NCBI GenBank assembly: GCA_025786725.1
Contig: JAHLTZ010000025.1
Coordinates: forward strand, 248,001 to 312,000
Length of the DNA: 64,000 bases
Direction of reading: 5' to 3'
From: Syncephalis fuscata
Taxonomy: Eukaryota; Zoopagomycota; Zoopagomycetes; Zoopagales; Piptocephalidaceae
In this document: positions 1-10,414 of the stretch, piece after piece
How positions within the stretch are numbered: the first letter of the stretch is position 1
How the letters are laid out: each line of letters opens with the position of its first letter
Program-made: the position numbers and the translations under genes
Notes under the pieces: model-generated
What the model saw: only the letters and a program-made list of their open reading frames with translations
Databases searched by the model: none
Told to the model about the DNA's origin: nothing

Positions 1-1108
1 AGGCCATAGTGGATGGTACTAAGCCTCGCCGGTCAAATTCGTCAAATTTGTTCCGTGCCGCTACTGCGTTGCCAAACCTGGCATAGCCTCGCATAAGTTC
101 GCATAGTGTTACCACAGTCGGGCGTACATCATTGACGAGCATACGAGCAAAGGTGCGCTCGGCTTCGGCCATATCGCTACTATTGACATGGGCGTGGATC
201 AATTCGGTATAGATATAGGCATTGACCTGGACACCTTCGACACGCATTTGATAATAAATGGCCAGTGCATCGGTTATGCGTTGAGCCTTTACGTAAGTGT
301 GGATCAATGCTGCATAGATTACGCCATTAGGTTGACGGTTAAGACGCCGCATTTCTTTAACCACCTTCTCGGCACCTTCTATATCATCACGTCGCATATA
401 AACGGTAATTAAATTACCAAATGTACGTTTCCCCGGTGCCACATCATCTTTAAGCATTTGTTGGTACATCGTCCAAGCATTTTGTCGATCTGCCGGGTAA
501 ACAGAGCCATAAGCTTGCAACAGCAGATTATAAGCAAGTTGCGTCGGTGGACGTGGCTTATGGCGGTGTCGATGTTGACGAAATAACTTTTCCATGCGAC
601 GTAGGCTTTGCCATGGCAATGTACGTCGACGACCTGTATTCCACGAGTAAATGCCGCTTAAATGAGCGCGTAACATCAGCTCTAAGGTAAGATCATCCGG
701 CTTAACATTCTCGTTCTGTAATTGTCGATACACCTTTTCCGCTTCTTTGACGTCGTAGTTATGTGTTGCATTAAGAATATCAGTATGAAAGGGCTCTAGT
801 TCTGGTATTGATTGCGGTAATGGATCAGATCTTTGATACTTCCAGACCGTATCTGGCTGTTTCGCTAATGGACCGGCTACATGGCAGCATCTAGCTTGAT
901 CAACGGTCGGTGCAGAACAGTTTGACACCAGATCATTCCTGGTCTTGGTCGAGAAAGTAGACAAACTAGTGGATAGATAACAAACGCGACTATTTGCGTA
1001 TTTTAAAGATACAAAATAACTATATGCTTGGTGAAGTGAAGTAGGAAACGATTGATACTGAATGCTTGTATTAAAACGCGATGAAAACAGTATGTACCGC
1101 CGCAACAT
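1..1108 (-). CDS. Pentatricopeptide repeat (PPR) protein, C-terminus beyond window
   Basis: The frame is open from the ATG at 1108 to the window edge, giving 369 codons with no intron. The N-terminus (MLRRYILFSSRFNTS) is rich in Arg, Ser and aromatic residues and lacks acids, as in a mitochondrial presequence. From about residue 190 there are degenerate 35-residue helical hairpins of PPR type, for example AYNLLLQAYG, TFGNLITVYMRRDDIEGAE, IYAALIHTYVKAQRITDA and IYTELIHAHVNSSDMAEAE. PPR proteins bind organellar RNA, so a role in mitochondrial RNA processing or translation is inferred. The target is unknown. The C-terminal part lies outside the window. A second, larger PPR gene is at 26040-29345. 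Confidence 0.85.
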   Translation of the reverse strand, partial: MLRRYILFSSRFNTSIQYQSFPTSLHQAYSYFVSLKYANSRVCYLSTSLSTFSTKTRNDLVSNCSAPTVDQARCCHVAGPLAKQPDTVWKYQRSDPLPQSIPELEPFHTDILNATHNYDVKEAEKVYRQLQNENVKPDDLTLELMLRAHLSGIYSWNTGRRRTLPWQSLRRMEKLFRQHRHRHKPRPPTQLAYNLLLQAYGSVYPADRQNAWTMYQQMLKDDVAPGKRTFGNLITVYMRRDDIEGAEKVVKEMRRLNRQPNGVIYAALIHTYVKAQRITDALAIYYQMRVEGVQVNAYIYTELIHAHVNSSDMAEAERTFARMLVNDVRPTVVTLCELMRGYARFGNAVAARNKFDEFDRRGLVPSTMA

Positions 1109-2811
1109 GGCTAATTGAATTCATAAAAAGATAAGGAAATATGTAATGAATGAATATGTAGAAAAACTTTTATTTAAGTAATAAAATAGTTTGATTTATA
1201 TATAAATAATAATAATAATAATGGCTTGATAAAAGCTTGCCAATGTAAATAGTTTTAATAAAATTAGATTTGTAAAATATGTAAAACTGAAAACAATAGA
1301 TGACATGATGATCATTGGATTAAGCGTAACGCGTATACTGTAATCTAGTACCAAACTTGCAATACGATATTGAGTTGCAGTGTGATGGCAGTCAAAATAC
1401 ATTATTATACATATACTAGCAAAAAGTAATATGATAGTATTGTAATATATAGTAGCTAATAAATAAATCTTATTGTTTAGCTGCAAGCTATAATTCAAAT
1501 ATTTTTGTATTAATAATATAAATCAATCAATAAATAAAGTGCTATTAAAGAAATAGAATGTAGAGTAGGGTATAATGATTATGTGAATTATTCATGATTT
1601 ATTTTGTTAGAATGTATTAAACTTAATTTCTTTAAAAAAGTTTTTATTGTTTAATCAAAGTATAGTGGTATGAATAGAGCAGCAATATCAATGTCTTGAC
1701 TTTAAAACTATACGACATAAGAGCTATAAGAGTAGTAGCTAAACAAATGTAGATAGTTGGAGACAAAAAGTTAAAGCTTATTATTTAGTAGTTTAGTTAG
1801 GCAAAACAACAATTTGATGCTAATTTTAGTGCATTAGCAAGCAATTGAATAAAATGATAATCTATTCAATAATTGAGTGTACAAGAGGCTTTTTGAAATG
1901 ACACTATAAATATACGGTGTTTTGCATAATGCTATCCGTGTTTGTTGACAAAATGATTTATTGAATAAAATACAGTAATATTTGCTTAATGAATTGAAAT
2001 GGCGCGGTTTACATATAAGCCAATAGGATCTATTGCAAACCATCCTGTAATAATCCATCGCAAACGCCGGTGCTAGTCATAATACTAGACTAAGAAAAAC
2101 AGTGCAAAACAAGAAGGCCAGTACAATGCTGTACAAACAACGGTGCTTAAAAGTGAGTATTGATGGGTATAATTATTCAGAAGAAAAGCAATACAAAGAC
2201 ATAGTGTAGAAAGTGTTTGTACTTGACTAGTAGTCAGTCAATATATCAATATGTCGGTGCATCATAAAACAGATTAAGAATAAAAGTTATTTGACATAAA
2301 AATTACTCATTATCATAGAATATTTCATCAGTATGTGCCTTAACAGCTTCTACTACTGTGTGGGTAATTGATACAAACAAAAAATAAAACAATAAGCAGT
2401 AAGCAATCAACTATTAAATACATATATACTTATTAGAAAGTAAGAAATAAGTGTTTTTGTTGGATTGAATAAAAAACAAGTGTAGCATCAGGACTGTGTC
2501 TTTATTGCACTATTGCTGTCATTTCTACTACTACTATTACTGTTAATATTGGCGTATTGTATTTGCACGGCAAGTGTGATAAATGGATTTAAAATGGAAG
2601 AAAAAGATTAAAAATGCAACGATTAAATTCCACATGTCTTCTTTTCCTCTTTTACGACATTTTTGCTTTTTAAAGCACCCATAGTTGTTGGTGTTTACTT
2701 ACCGCCTCGTTATATCACTGGTTTACGCGTATCTGGACTTAAACAGCAGCATTCAGCGCTTTTCTTTTCACAAAGCGCTATAAATAACACTAATCCCGTA
2801 CAACATTGGAT
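1109..2811. other. AT-rich intergenic region with one dispersed-repeat copy
   Basis: No convincing coding frame is present. Short frames here have low-complexity AT-rich composition and no splice support. About 2185-2330 resembles 9886-10130 (described separately). The segment also contains the upstream region of the gene starting at 2812. Confidence 0.6.
2185..2330 (+). repeat. Dispersed repeat B, copy 1
   Basis: A diverged copy of the segment at 9886-10130. Shared landmarks in the same order are ACATAGTGTA, GTTTRTACTTGAC, AGTCAA and, further on, TTACTCATTATYATAGAA. No open frame or terminal repeat was seen, so the class of element is unknown. Confidence 0.5.
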
Positions 2812-3165
2812 ATGTCTAGCAATGATGCTTCGTCAGCACCAAATACATCCAATACGGAAGAACTGCTAGGACTACCTTCCGCTTCGGCTAGCAATGAATC
2901 TATCAATACTACAGCCCGCCTTGAAGCACTAGGTCCTGTTGGTAAGTATAATATGTGGAACAGTATAGTAAAGCATTATTAATGCACTCATATCATAGTT
3001 GTTAATGAAGATGGAAGTATCAGTCGCATTAATAACTGGAAAGAAATGACAGAGAATGAAAGAAAGATTCTGGAACGAGTTCTACTTAAAAGGAATGCTC
3101 AGCGATTGGCACTACTGCGTGGTCAAGATACCAACAACACAGAAAACAATAAAGATAATCAATAA
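2812..3165 (+). CDS. Small conserved eukaryotic protein, unknown function (98 aa)
   Basis: Two exons, 2812-2941 and 2999-3165, are joined across a 57-nt GTAAGT...TAG intron in phase 1. The 98-aa product has a Ser/Asn-rich N-terminus followed by a compact motif. That motif reads GPVVVNEDGSISRINNWKEM, then TENERK, then KRNAQRLALL. I associate this NxDGxxxRIxNWxxMTxxER...KRNxxRL pattern with a short family found in fungi and plants, but cannot attach a function. The clean frame across the junction supports the model. The start ATG has no upstream in-frame alternative. The tail is Asn/Lys-rich and probably disordered. Confidence 0.75.
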
Positions 3166-3678
3166 ACAGAATCACACCATTTGTTTTACTCAGTTTACAC
3201 TTAATAAATAACCCCTTTTCCCAAAAATACCATTAATGCTAAGCATGTCAGCTATCATCATGAATATGGTCAGTATCAGTAGTAATATTATATTGCTTAG
3301 CTATCTATATTTCTCCTGTGGAATAAATATCACGCATATGCTTTTGCGTATTAGTTGTCATAGGTTCCATCGCTTTCCTCGGCCCCTTTTTCTATTAGCC
3401 AACCTGTGCACTGCTTGTGTTGATATGTCTCATCTTTGTGTCAGCTGCTTGAATAAACAGAGTCTGTGGCCTGCATGGGCCAAGTGAGCACATTGTTGAT
3501 GCAGCCACTTAAACAAAACATGCGCGTGTTAGTCAGTTAAATACTTAGGGAGATGCTATTATGTTAAACAAATAAGCCTCTCCTTTTTACTGCTAATTCT
3601 TGGTTACTTAAGCTATCAGCGTGTATACTCGACTATCGTTGCTACAACAGTTATAGCTGTTCTTTATTACTATACACC
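3166..3678. other. Intergenic, nothing recognised
   Basis: This is a 513-bp AT-rich gap between two co-oriented genes. One 83-codon frame at 3236-3487 has no domain, no splice context and low-complexity composition. I treat it as chance. Confidence 0.6.
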
Positions 3679-4469
3679 ATGCCAAAGGACAAAAAAAGTA
3701 AGTAGCATGTATTTATGCTGTTTATTACTGACTACCAAGGCTATGTACGACCATCATTAGCAGGTGAGCGTCGTCTCTCGCCATATAATAAATTTATGAA
3801 GACGGAGCTGGCACGAGTCAAATCAGAGCATCCAGATATGAACCATCGTGATGCGTTTAAGCAGGCTGCCCATAATGTAAGCATGACAGCGATATCAGCT
3901 GATGTGATATTGATTCTAGGCTTATTGCTTAAATGTTAGTGGAAGAATTCACCGGATAATCCCAAGAACGGATCGAGTGATAGGCGCCGATCAATAGACC
4001 GGTCGTCACCCAATGCGGAACCTCCTCGGGCTGCCGTCGCTACTGATAATACGTCTACCGAAATCCATATGAGCACCAGCAACATCAGTCCTATACTCGT
4101 GCAGAAAAAGATCATAGTGAACAGGAGCCTATGTCGCAAAGATCGCACGAGACCATCGATACCTACTCGTCGTTGGCTCAGAATAAAGAAATATCCACGG
4201 CAGCAACAATGTCTACACATTCCGCACAGCGTATGTATGGCAGCCTTGGCCAGTCAAATTTATTGAGTAATAGTGGTGGCGGTGGTGGTACTGCTACTAC
4301 GACGGACATGATGAATAGCAGTGCTAGAAGTGACAGTGAAGACCACGAGCACAGCCACGAACCACCAATGCAATCATCCATGTCAACATCGGCACAGCAC
4401 CAAGCTCTTATGGCCTCCAAAATACACGTCCCTGGGGCTTTTAAATCGGTTTATCTAAATAAAAGTTAA
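3679..4469 (+). CDS. YABBY/HMG-box-like nuclear protein, frame broken in last exon
   Basis: Exons are 3679-3697, 3740-3876 and 3940-4469, with introns of 42 and 63 nt. The first two exons plus the start of the third read LSPYNKFMKTELARVKSEHP, then DMNHRDAFKQAAHNW. This is the YABBY-type HMG-like DNA-binding core, SxYNxFMKxEL...HREAFxxAAxNW. Fungal members are short nuclear proteins, so chromatin or DNA binding is likely. The third exon starts in frame, but the well-composed Ser/His/Gln-rich tail (frame from 4050, ending TAA 4467-4469) is offset. One extra base around the AAA at 4061-4063 would join them into a 228-aa protein. Without it the frame ends at about 4266. An unrecognised intron is possible but has no good splice sites. 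Confidence 0.65.
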
Positions 4470-5098
4470 ACGGCTTTGATGTTCTTTTATGAGCATTATA
4501 GTTATAGCGTCATATGGTATAGTGTATGTTTAGATTACATTATATATCCATTATAGATAGAGAAATAGCCATAAAAAATATTGAGGCAAATATGCAATCT
4601 ACATTGAACTAAACATCCGGCAATAATCATATCATAGTATATCATCAACTAATAGTAGAAGCAAATCAAAAGTTGCTCATAAACTAAGTATTATTTTGGA
4701 TAAAACCTTTTACTCGATACGCTATTAAGTTGATTATTTTAGGAAAGATTTGCATGCTGAATAAGTGAAGAAACAATATTTTTAATACCGTCTAATGATT
4801 ATTGCAGCAATTTATATAGCAACCAATTACATTAATAGTTTTATAGACTAATAGCAACAATTGTTTTATGATGCTATTGGCTATAGACTAGTAAAATTGT
4901 AACTATTAGTGTAGATGTAATAACACATAATCGATATGGTAGACTTGTATTTAGAAAACTATGTATTTATTGTAGATTTGGTTATAGGTGCTGTACAAAT
5001 AAATGTCAAATGTTTGGAATGTGGATTTCCAATTATCAGCACCAGTCTACGTTCTATATTGGTCGTTTATATTGTTACGCCATAGTATTTCAATTTAT
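4470..5098. other. Intergenic between convergent genes, nothing recognised
   Basis: This AT-rich 629-bp gap lies between the 3' ends of two convergent genes. No coding frame, repeat or RNA gene was seen. Confidence 0.6.
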
Positions 5099-6513
5099 TT
5101 ATTTGATCGATAAATTCTTGAACCATCCTGTAACTCCCAAAGATACTTTTACCCCCTTAGGATACTTTTGCAAATATTCCTCTGGTGTTGGTCTAAACTT
5201 GGGATCCGGATTTAAAAGAGTTCGTAGCATTTCTACAATTTCCACAGGTGGATATACCGTTTTATCTCCCTTTTCATTAGGGGTCAGCTTGCCTGTTTTT
5301 GCGTCGTATCCTAGCATTTCATCTAAATCGCTTTGCTTCATTGCTTTAAACATTGCAATATTTTTTTGGGCATCTTTAAATCGACGTATATAATTGCTGA
5401 AATTGGTATTGTATGCTGCGTTAAACAATAGCAATCCAATTGACCATGTGTCAGCTTTGCGCAAATCAATCAGAGCCATCGGTTCATATTGAGAATTTAA
5501 TGGATTCTGCACATATGCTTCGGGTGGTAGTTCGCCAAAAACATTAAATATGGTTTGCATTGGTTTTACCACGCCGTTTGACACGTATTCCAATTTTGCT
5601 GCTGCATGATATTGACTAATTTTTGGATATAGCCCATTGGATGGATCAGTCACCATCTGGACAGCTATACAATTGTCAGTAGATAGCTAAAATAAATATA
5701 TAGTATTGGCCTACCATGTAGATCAATTGAGCGATGAGCAATTCCGTTTCGATGCAGATAAGCAGCACCTAATTATATGGTTAACGATGGTAACTATAAT
5801 ATATTAGCAGCACATACCACTAATAACTTGTCTGATTGTGTTGTATATTGCTTGATATCCGGGTTCACTCATCAAAAATGTACCCATTGATTGTTTTGGT
5901 AAACGTTCGTCGCCGAAACAGGAATATTTCTTTCCTACTACTACTTTATGATCCAATTTAGCGACAAATTGTTGACCATCACTATTGCGATTTGGTGAGT
6001 TTTTCAAAGTCTATCAATCAATGTAAGCGAATATTAAGTAAACAATAAATTGTATTACCTCGCTGACCAAGTTCATACGTTTAATGTCTTCATTAAATGA
6101 AGTGCATTCAGTACTAATAATATTATTACCGTATTTGAAATATGTATCAGCTATATTCTGGCCGGCTACCTCGCTAACCGTAAACCACTGATACTTTGGA
6201 TTATCGATATTTTCATGGCCTGCTTCGAGGAGTGCTTGTAAGTTTCTTTTTAAGCGCTCAGCATTGTCGACAAGGTGCTTTTCTACATAAAATGGTAGGT
6301 TAGAGTAAAATATTTAAGTATAAAATCGCCATTGCTATAGTACTTACGAAAAGGCGACAATGCTCGCAATTGATCAGGGGTTAAAGAAGTTTCCTCTTTT
6401 AATAGTTTTTGCACCTGCACATCGGTTAAAGCATTACTGTTCTCTCCTACTGGTGATCCATGCACTGCAACAGCCAAGAGGCAAAGAGCGATAATCACTT
6501 TAGAGGTACACAT
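5099..6513 (-). CDS. Secreted protein-kinase-like pseudokinase (400 aa)
   Basis: Five exons, 6348-6513, 6059-6282, 5818-6010, 5715-5768 and 5099-5664, join with consistent phases into 400 aa. The ATG at 6513 begins a clear signal peptide (MCTSKVIIALCLLAVAVHGS). The rest has a kinase-like order: a VAxK-like FVAKL for the ATP lysine, then QVISGAAYLHRNGIAHRSID where HRDLKPEN should be, then ISQYHA where DFG should be. A C-lobe follows (ADTWSIGLLLF, MLRTLLNPDPKFRPTPEEYL). The catalytic Asp is Ser and the loop Lys is lost, so phosphotransfer is unlikely. With a signal peptide it should act outside the cell or in the secretory pathway. The related gene at 57948-59075 retains more of the catalytic loop. 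A TATA box lies about 112 nt upstream of the ATG. Confidence 0.8.
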
Positions 6514-8415
6514 AAGTCTATTGTCTAGGCAAGATATCGTCAAAAGGTGAATTTGTAGAAATTGAATGATTTAAGAAGGGTGGTAGAGAAGAATAGCAAG
6601 TAAACATTATTATCAAGTGGCGAGTTTTATAGCTGTGTGTTTAAACTCAGTTGTACCAATGTTGCATGTAGAATACCATATACGTCAAGGGGTATTGTTT
6701 CAGATCCTTTTTGGGATTACAAACATACTTTTACTAATTAGGCAAGCAAATGTTTATATTTGTAGATACATTGCCATATTAGCACATGGCATAGAAATTT
6801 GCCGTTTGACTGCCAATGTAAAGCCCAATTGTGGCAGAGATAAGTTTCAGAGCCACGTTAAATATACTTACTGGGTTTATTGATAGCAATACGGGTAATA
6901 TTGCCATTAAAGCGGTCTTTTTATTTTTTACAATTCCTAACAGCTTCATGCTGTTCTATTTTTATTCTACAGACAGCCAATAAACATAAATCGCTGTAAA
7001 TAGCTATGCTTAAATAGTGAAATATTCAGTTATTTATGTAGTCTGCAATCCAGAGTCAATTAAATGTTAAAACAAGCTACATATAGTCACTTGTATCTAA
7101 TAATCAATATCCAAATCTATATTTATTATTGTAATTAAGACGCAGTTATTTTACATTTGCTTAAGATTAATCATATGTTTATTTTGCACTTGGATGTAAT
7201 CAAGCAATATGCACCGCCTAAGCTAAATAGTCCGACTCGTACCATTTAGATCTATCGAATAGATGAAACAATCATCGTGTGTATTATCGGAAACTGTCTT
7301 TCCATTTATGTCTTGCCAATTGTTTTGGCAGTTATTTTTAATAGTTTAGTTAGTTAATTCGTTTCCAGCCAATTTAATGTCCAATGTTATCCCAATGTAA
7401 ATCATTGCTTGGCTATACAAGCAGTATGCATGCGTAGTGAATAACATGTTTATGTCTATTACAAATCTACTCAGCACAGCAGGAGCCACGCCTTTTGACT
7501 GAAACACACCACACAGTGTATCATGCACCCATTCTATCCTATAGGCTGGTGTAATAATGTTATAATGCAATGCTTACTTTGGCATTGCTATTTTTCTTAT
7601 TTTTTGCGGTAATCTAATAGACGTGTGCTTGCTCAAATAGATACCAGCTATTTTACCGGTAAAACTTTATTAGCTTCTTTTTTCGTATATGCATGCCATT
7701 TATCGTATAAGTGATTATTTTCATTGGTTCTTATTGCATGACACTTGCCACGTTCCTCATCATTGGCCATTCATCTTGAGACAAGAATATAGCAACTCAA
7801 CTTTGATGCTTCCCAATGTCACAATGGGCAGTAGCTGATTACATAGACATAGATTAACAATTAGACGAAATGTTCTCTATTGTTGTTTAAACGACTGTTT
7901 TACCGATATTTGTCTGCTACAAGTGATTAACAATCACAAAACTGAGAACATTAAATACAACAGCTTAATTATTTGTACAATCTCATTTATCATTTATTAA
8001 TTGTTTATTGTATGAAATGCAGTCTTTCATATTAAAATTGTGATACTTATATACACTTTATATATAAATATGAATATCCAGTATCATTCTTCGAGCATTA
8101 CTTTCTAGTTCTAATTTAATAGCTTTATTATTGACTATACCACAAACAGTCAATTTGATAACAATTCACCAACCAGTCCACATTACATAACATAATTTAA
8201 TACCATTATACTGTGACATAATGGCTATAGGAAATATGGCTCGATGAGTCATGGTTTATTTTTGTTTGATTGCGAAAAAAACGCGTTTATTTGCTCAGTT
8301 CACTTTTACTTTGCTTTTAGCTCTTTCTTTAACAATTACTATAGGTTGACTACACAAGGCATTGCTATTAACCAACGCGACTGTATACAACTGCTCCACG
8401 CTCTACACAAACAGC
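6514..8415. other. Divergent intergenic region, mostly featureless
   Basis: This 1.9-kb AT-rich region separates the divergent pseudokinase and MND1 genes. It contains the TATA box at 6625-6631. Two frames of 60-90 codons within it have no domain, signal or splice context. No repeat or RNA gene was recognised. Confidence 0.55.
6625..6631 (-). promoter_or_regulatory. TATA box of secreted pseudokinase gene
   Basis: TATAAAA on the minus strand, about 112 nt upstream of the ATG at 6513. The other three secreted-protein genes with similar spacing are noted in the findings. Confidence 0.45.
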
Positions 8416-9436
8416 ATGGTACGTAGTATGATCGACCTACTTGAACCAGTTACTGATGACCTTGTCAGTCTAAAAAACGCGGTGTCTCTGCTGAGGAAAA
8501 ACGGCAACGCATGCAGGACTATTTCCACGAAACAGTATGTTTATATTAATACAGTACTATGGTGGATAACAGTAATAAGAAAACGTTCTTTTACAAATAA
8601 CTATAGAGTGACGTTCTTCAATTGAAAGAATTGGAAAAGATTCTGCCTAAAGCAAAAGGCATAGGTATATTATCGCAACATAATGATAGCGTATTTATTT
8701 AACTAATGTATATGGACATTGATAGTCGCCCAGTCGGTTAAAGATGTTTTACAGGAACTTGTTAATGATAGTCTAGTCCACTGTGAAAAGATTGGCACTT
8801 CTAATTACTACTGGTCATTTCCAAGTGAGGGATTCCGCGCTGTAAGTACAAACAATAAACACATCAATGTTACTGACCACATTACTATGTAGAGAGAGCA
8901 AAAGTTAAATGACTTGAAAACAGAACAGGCACGCCTATCTGAAAAAAAGCTTGAGCTGGATGCAGCCATTAATGAAGCCAACCAACATCGTGTATCTTCG
9001 GTAACGTATCCAACTATTGTGCTATAGTAAACTATAACCTGGTAATAACTTAGGATCACCGAGATCAACTATTAGCCTCGCTGGCTGAAGCTGAAGTACA
9101 GAACAAAGCGTATCTAGAAGAACTGCAGCAATTTAAAGATAATGATCCAGAGATTATTGCAACTAAGCGTAAGGTTTATTATAACTACTAGTTGCGTACC
9201 CATTCTTATGTTTATACCACACTCTATTTGTTACTAGGTCAAGCAGCTGATATATCAAAACAAGCAGCTAATCGATGGACCGGTAAGTTGCTACAAGGAC
9301 TAGTATAGCATTTGACTGACCCATGACAGACAACATATTTGCTCTTCAGTCCTATTGTTCACGTAAATTCAACATCGAGCAACGTGATCTCCGAAAGCAC
9401 TTTAATATTCCAGATGATTTTGACAATGTGTCCTAG
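8416..9436 (+). CDS. MND1: Meiotic nuclear division protein 1 (MND1), ATG-only first exon
   Basis: Eight exons: 8416-8418, 8469-8534, 8607-8664, 8726-8841, 8893-9000, 9054-9168, 9238-9282 and 9330-9436. They give 205 aa, the usual MND1 size. Exon 1 is only the ATG. The product begins MSKKRGVSAEEKRQRM and continues LQLKELEKILPKAKGI, VAQSVKDVLQELVNDSLV and EKIGTSNYYWSFPSE, the MND1 winged-helix region. A coiled coil and a C-terminal RKHFNIPDDFD segment follow. MND1 pairs with HOP2 to stimulate Dmc1/Rad51 strand exchange in meiosis, so a sexual cycle is implied. All splice phases agree. The absence of frame damage suggests an active gene. Confidence 0.95.
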
Positions 9437-10414
9437 ACAGCATGATGCTATTTCCACGATAAAACGTGTACACTATAGAATAGCAATTTATTGACATGTG
9501 TCTATTCAGTTTATGATGTGTTTAATGATAGAACAAATGACATTTCTACTTGTTATATGATGTGTATACATTTATACCTTTATTGATCCTTTCCTTTCCT
9601 GAGCAAGTCTTCAATACCATACAGTGAAATCTACTACTGTTGCTATTGTATATGCTATTGCCAGCACGATCTATCGTAGTGATCTATAGCAAATCAAAGC
9701 ATATAGTATCTTTGGCAGCATATAATCGCTACATTTGTCGTACTGGCCGCTGTGCATATACAATAGTGCGATCTGCAATGATCCATAGCATAAACAAGCC
9801 AGGAATGCACTTACCATGTCAATAAAAGGGCCAAAAGCAATGGTCGAACTAATAACGATGGTTTGTAAAAAGAGGTTAGATTACAAAATAGCAATGCAAA
9901 TACATAGTGTAAAAGGTGTTTATACTTGACCAGTAGCTAGTCAACTACTGACACTATCTATGTAACATATATGGAGTGTACAAGTATATGCAATGGATAT
10001 ATGCTGTCAAGTGTGAAGAAAGAGAAAGGGAAATGTGGTGACGTAGATTGTATGATGTTAAAATATTAATGTCAATTAACACCAAAAGCTACTCATTATT
10101 ATAGAACGAGTTTATCAGTATTAATCAGTATATTAAAATAATTAAATTAATGCAATAAAGTTATTTGATCTCCAAAACTATTCATTATTATAGAACAATT
10201 AAAAGTGAAGCAATAGATGCAAACTAAACATTTTAAAAAGCTATTTATATATGCTGTCTATAAAATGCGTAGCAATAGATTTAACAAATCTCTGTTTTCT
10301 CCTTGAATTCCTTTTAATAATTTTATTCACCTTCTTTACTATTAAAGCATTTTTTCTCTGTGTAACTTTTCTTTTTTTTACGTTTATACGTCATTGCTTC
10401 AATCATTTAACGTA
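9437..10414. other. Intergenic, contains dispersed-repeat copy
   Basis: This AT-rich gap lies between MND1 and the NAPE-PLD-like gene. About 9886-10130 matches 2185-2330. The motif TACTCATTATTATAGAAC recurs within the copy and again near 10176. No gene was recognised. Confidence 0.55.
9886..10130 (+). repeat. Dispersed repeat B, copy 2
   Basis: Same orientation as the copy at 2185-2330 and diverged from it. It shares ACATAGTGTA, GTTTATACTTGACC and the distal TACTCATTATTATAGAAC. The spacer between landmarks is about 100 nt longer here. No coding capacity or terminal repeats were seen. Confidence 0.5.

Noticed and set aside
4033-4073. Possible intron GTCGCT...ATGAG resolving the YABBY frame break
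   Set aside because: The donor and acceptor are weak and no related gene supports the site. A single-base gap is simpler.
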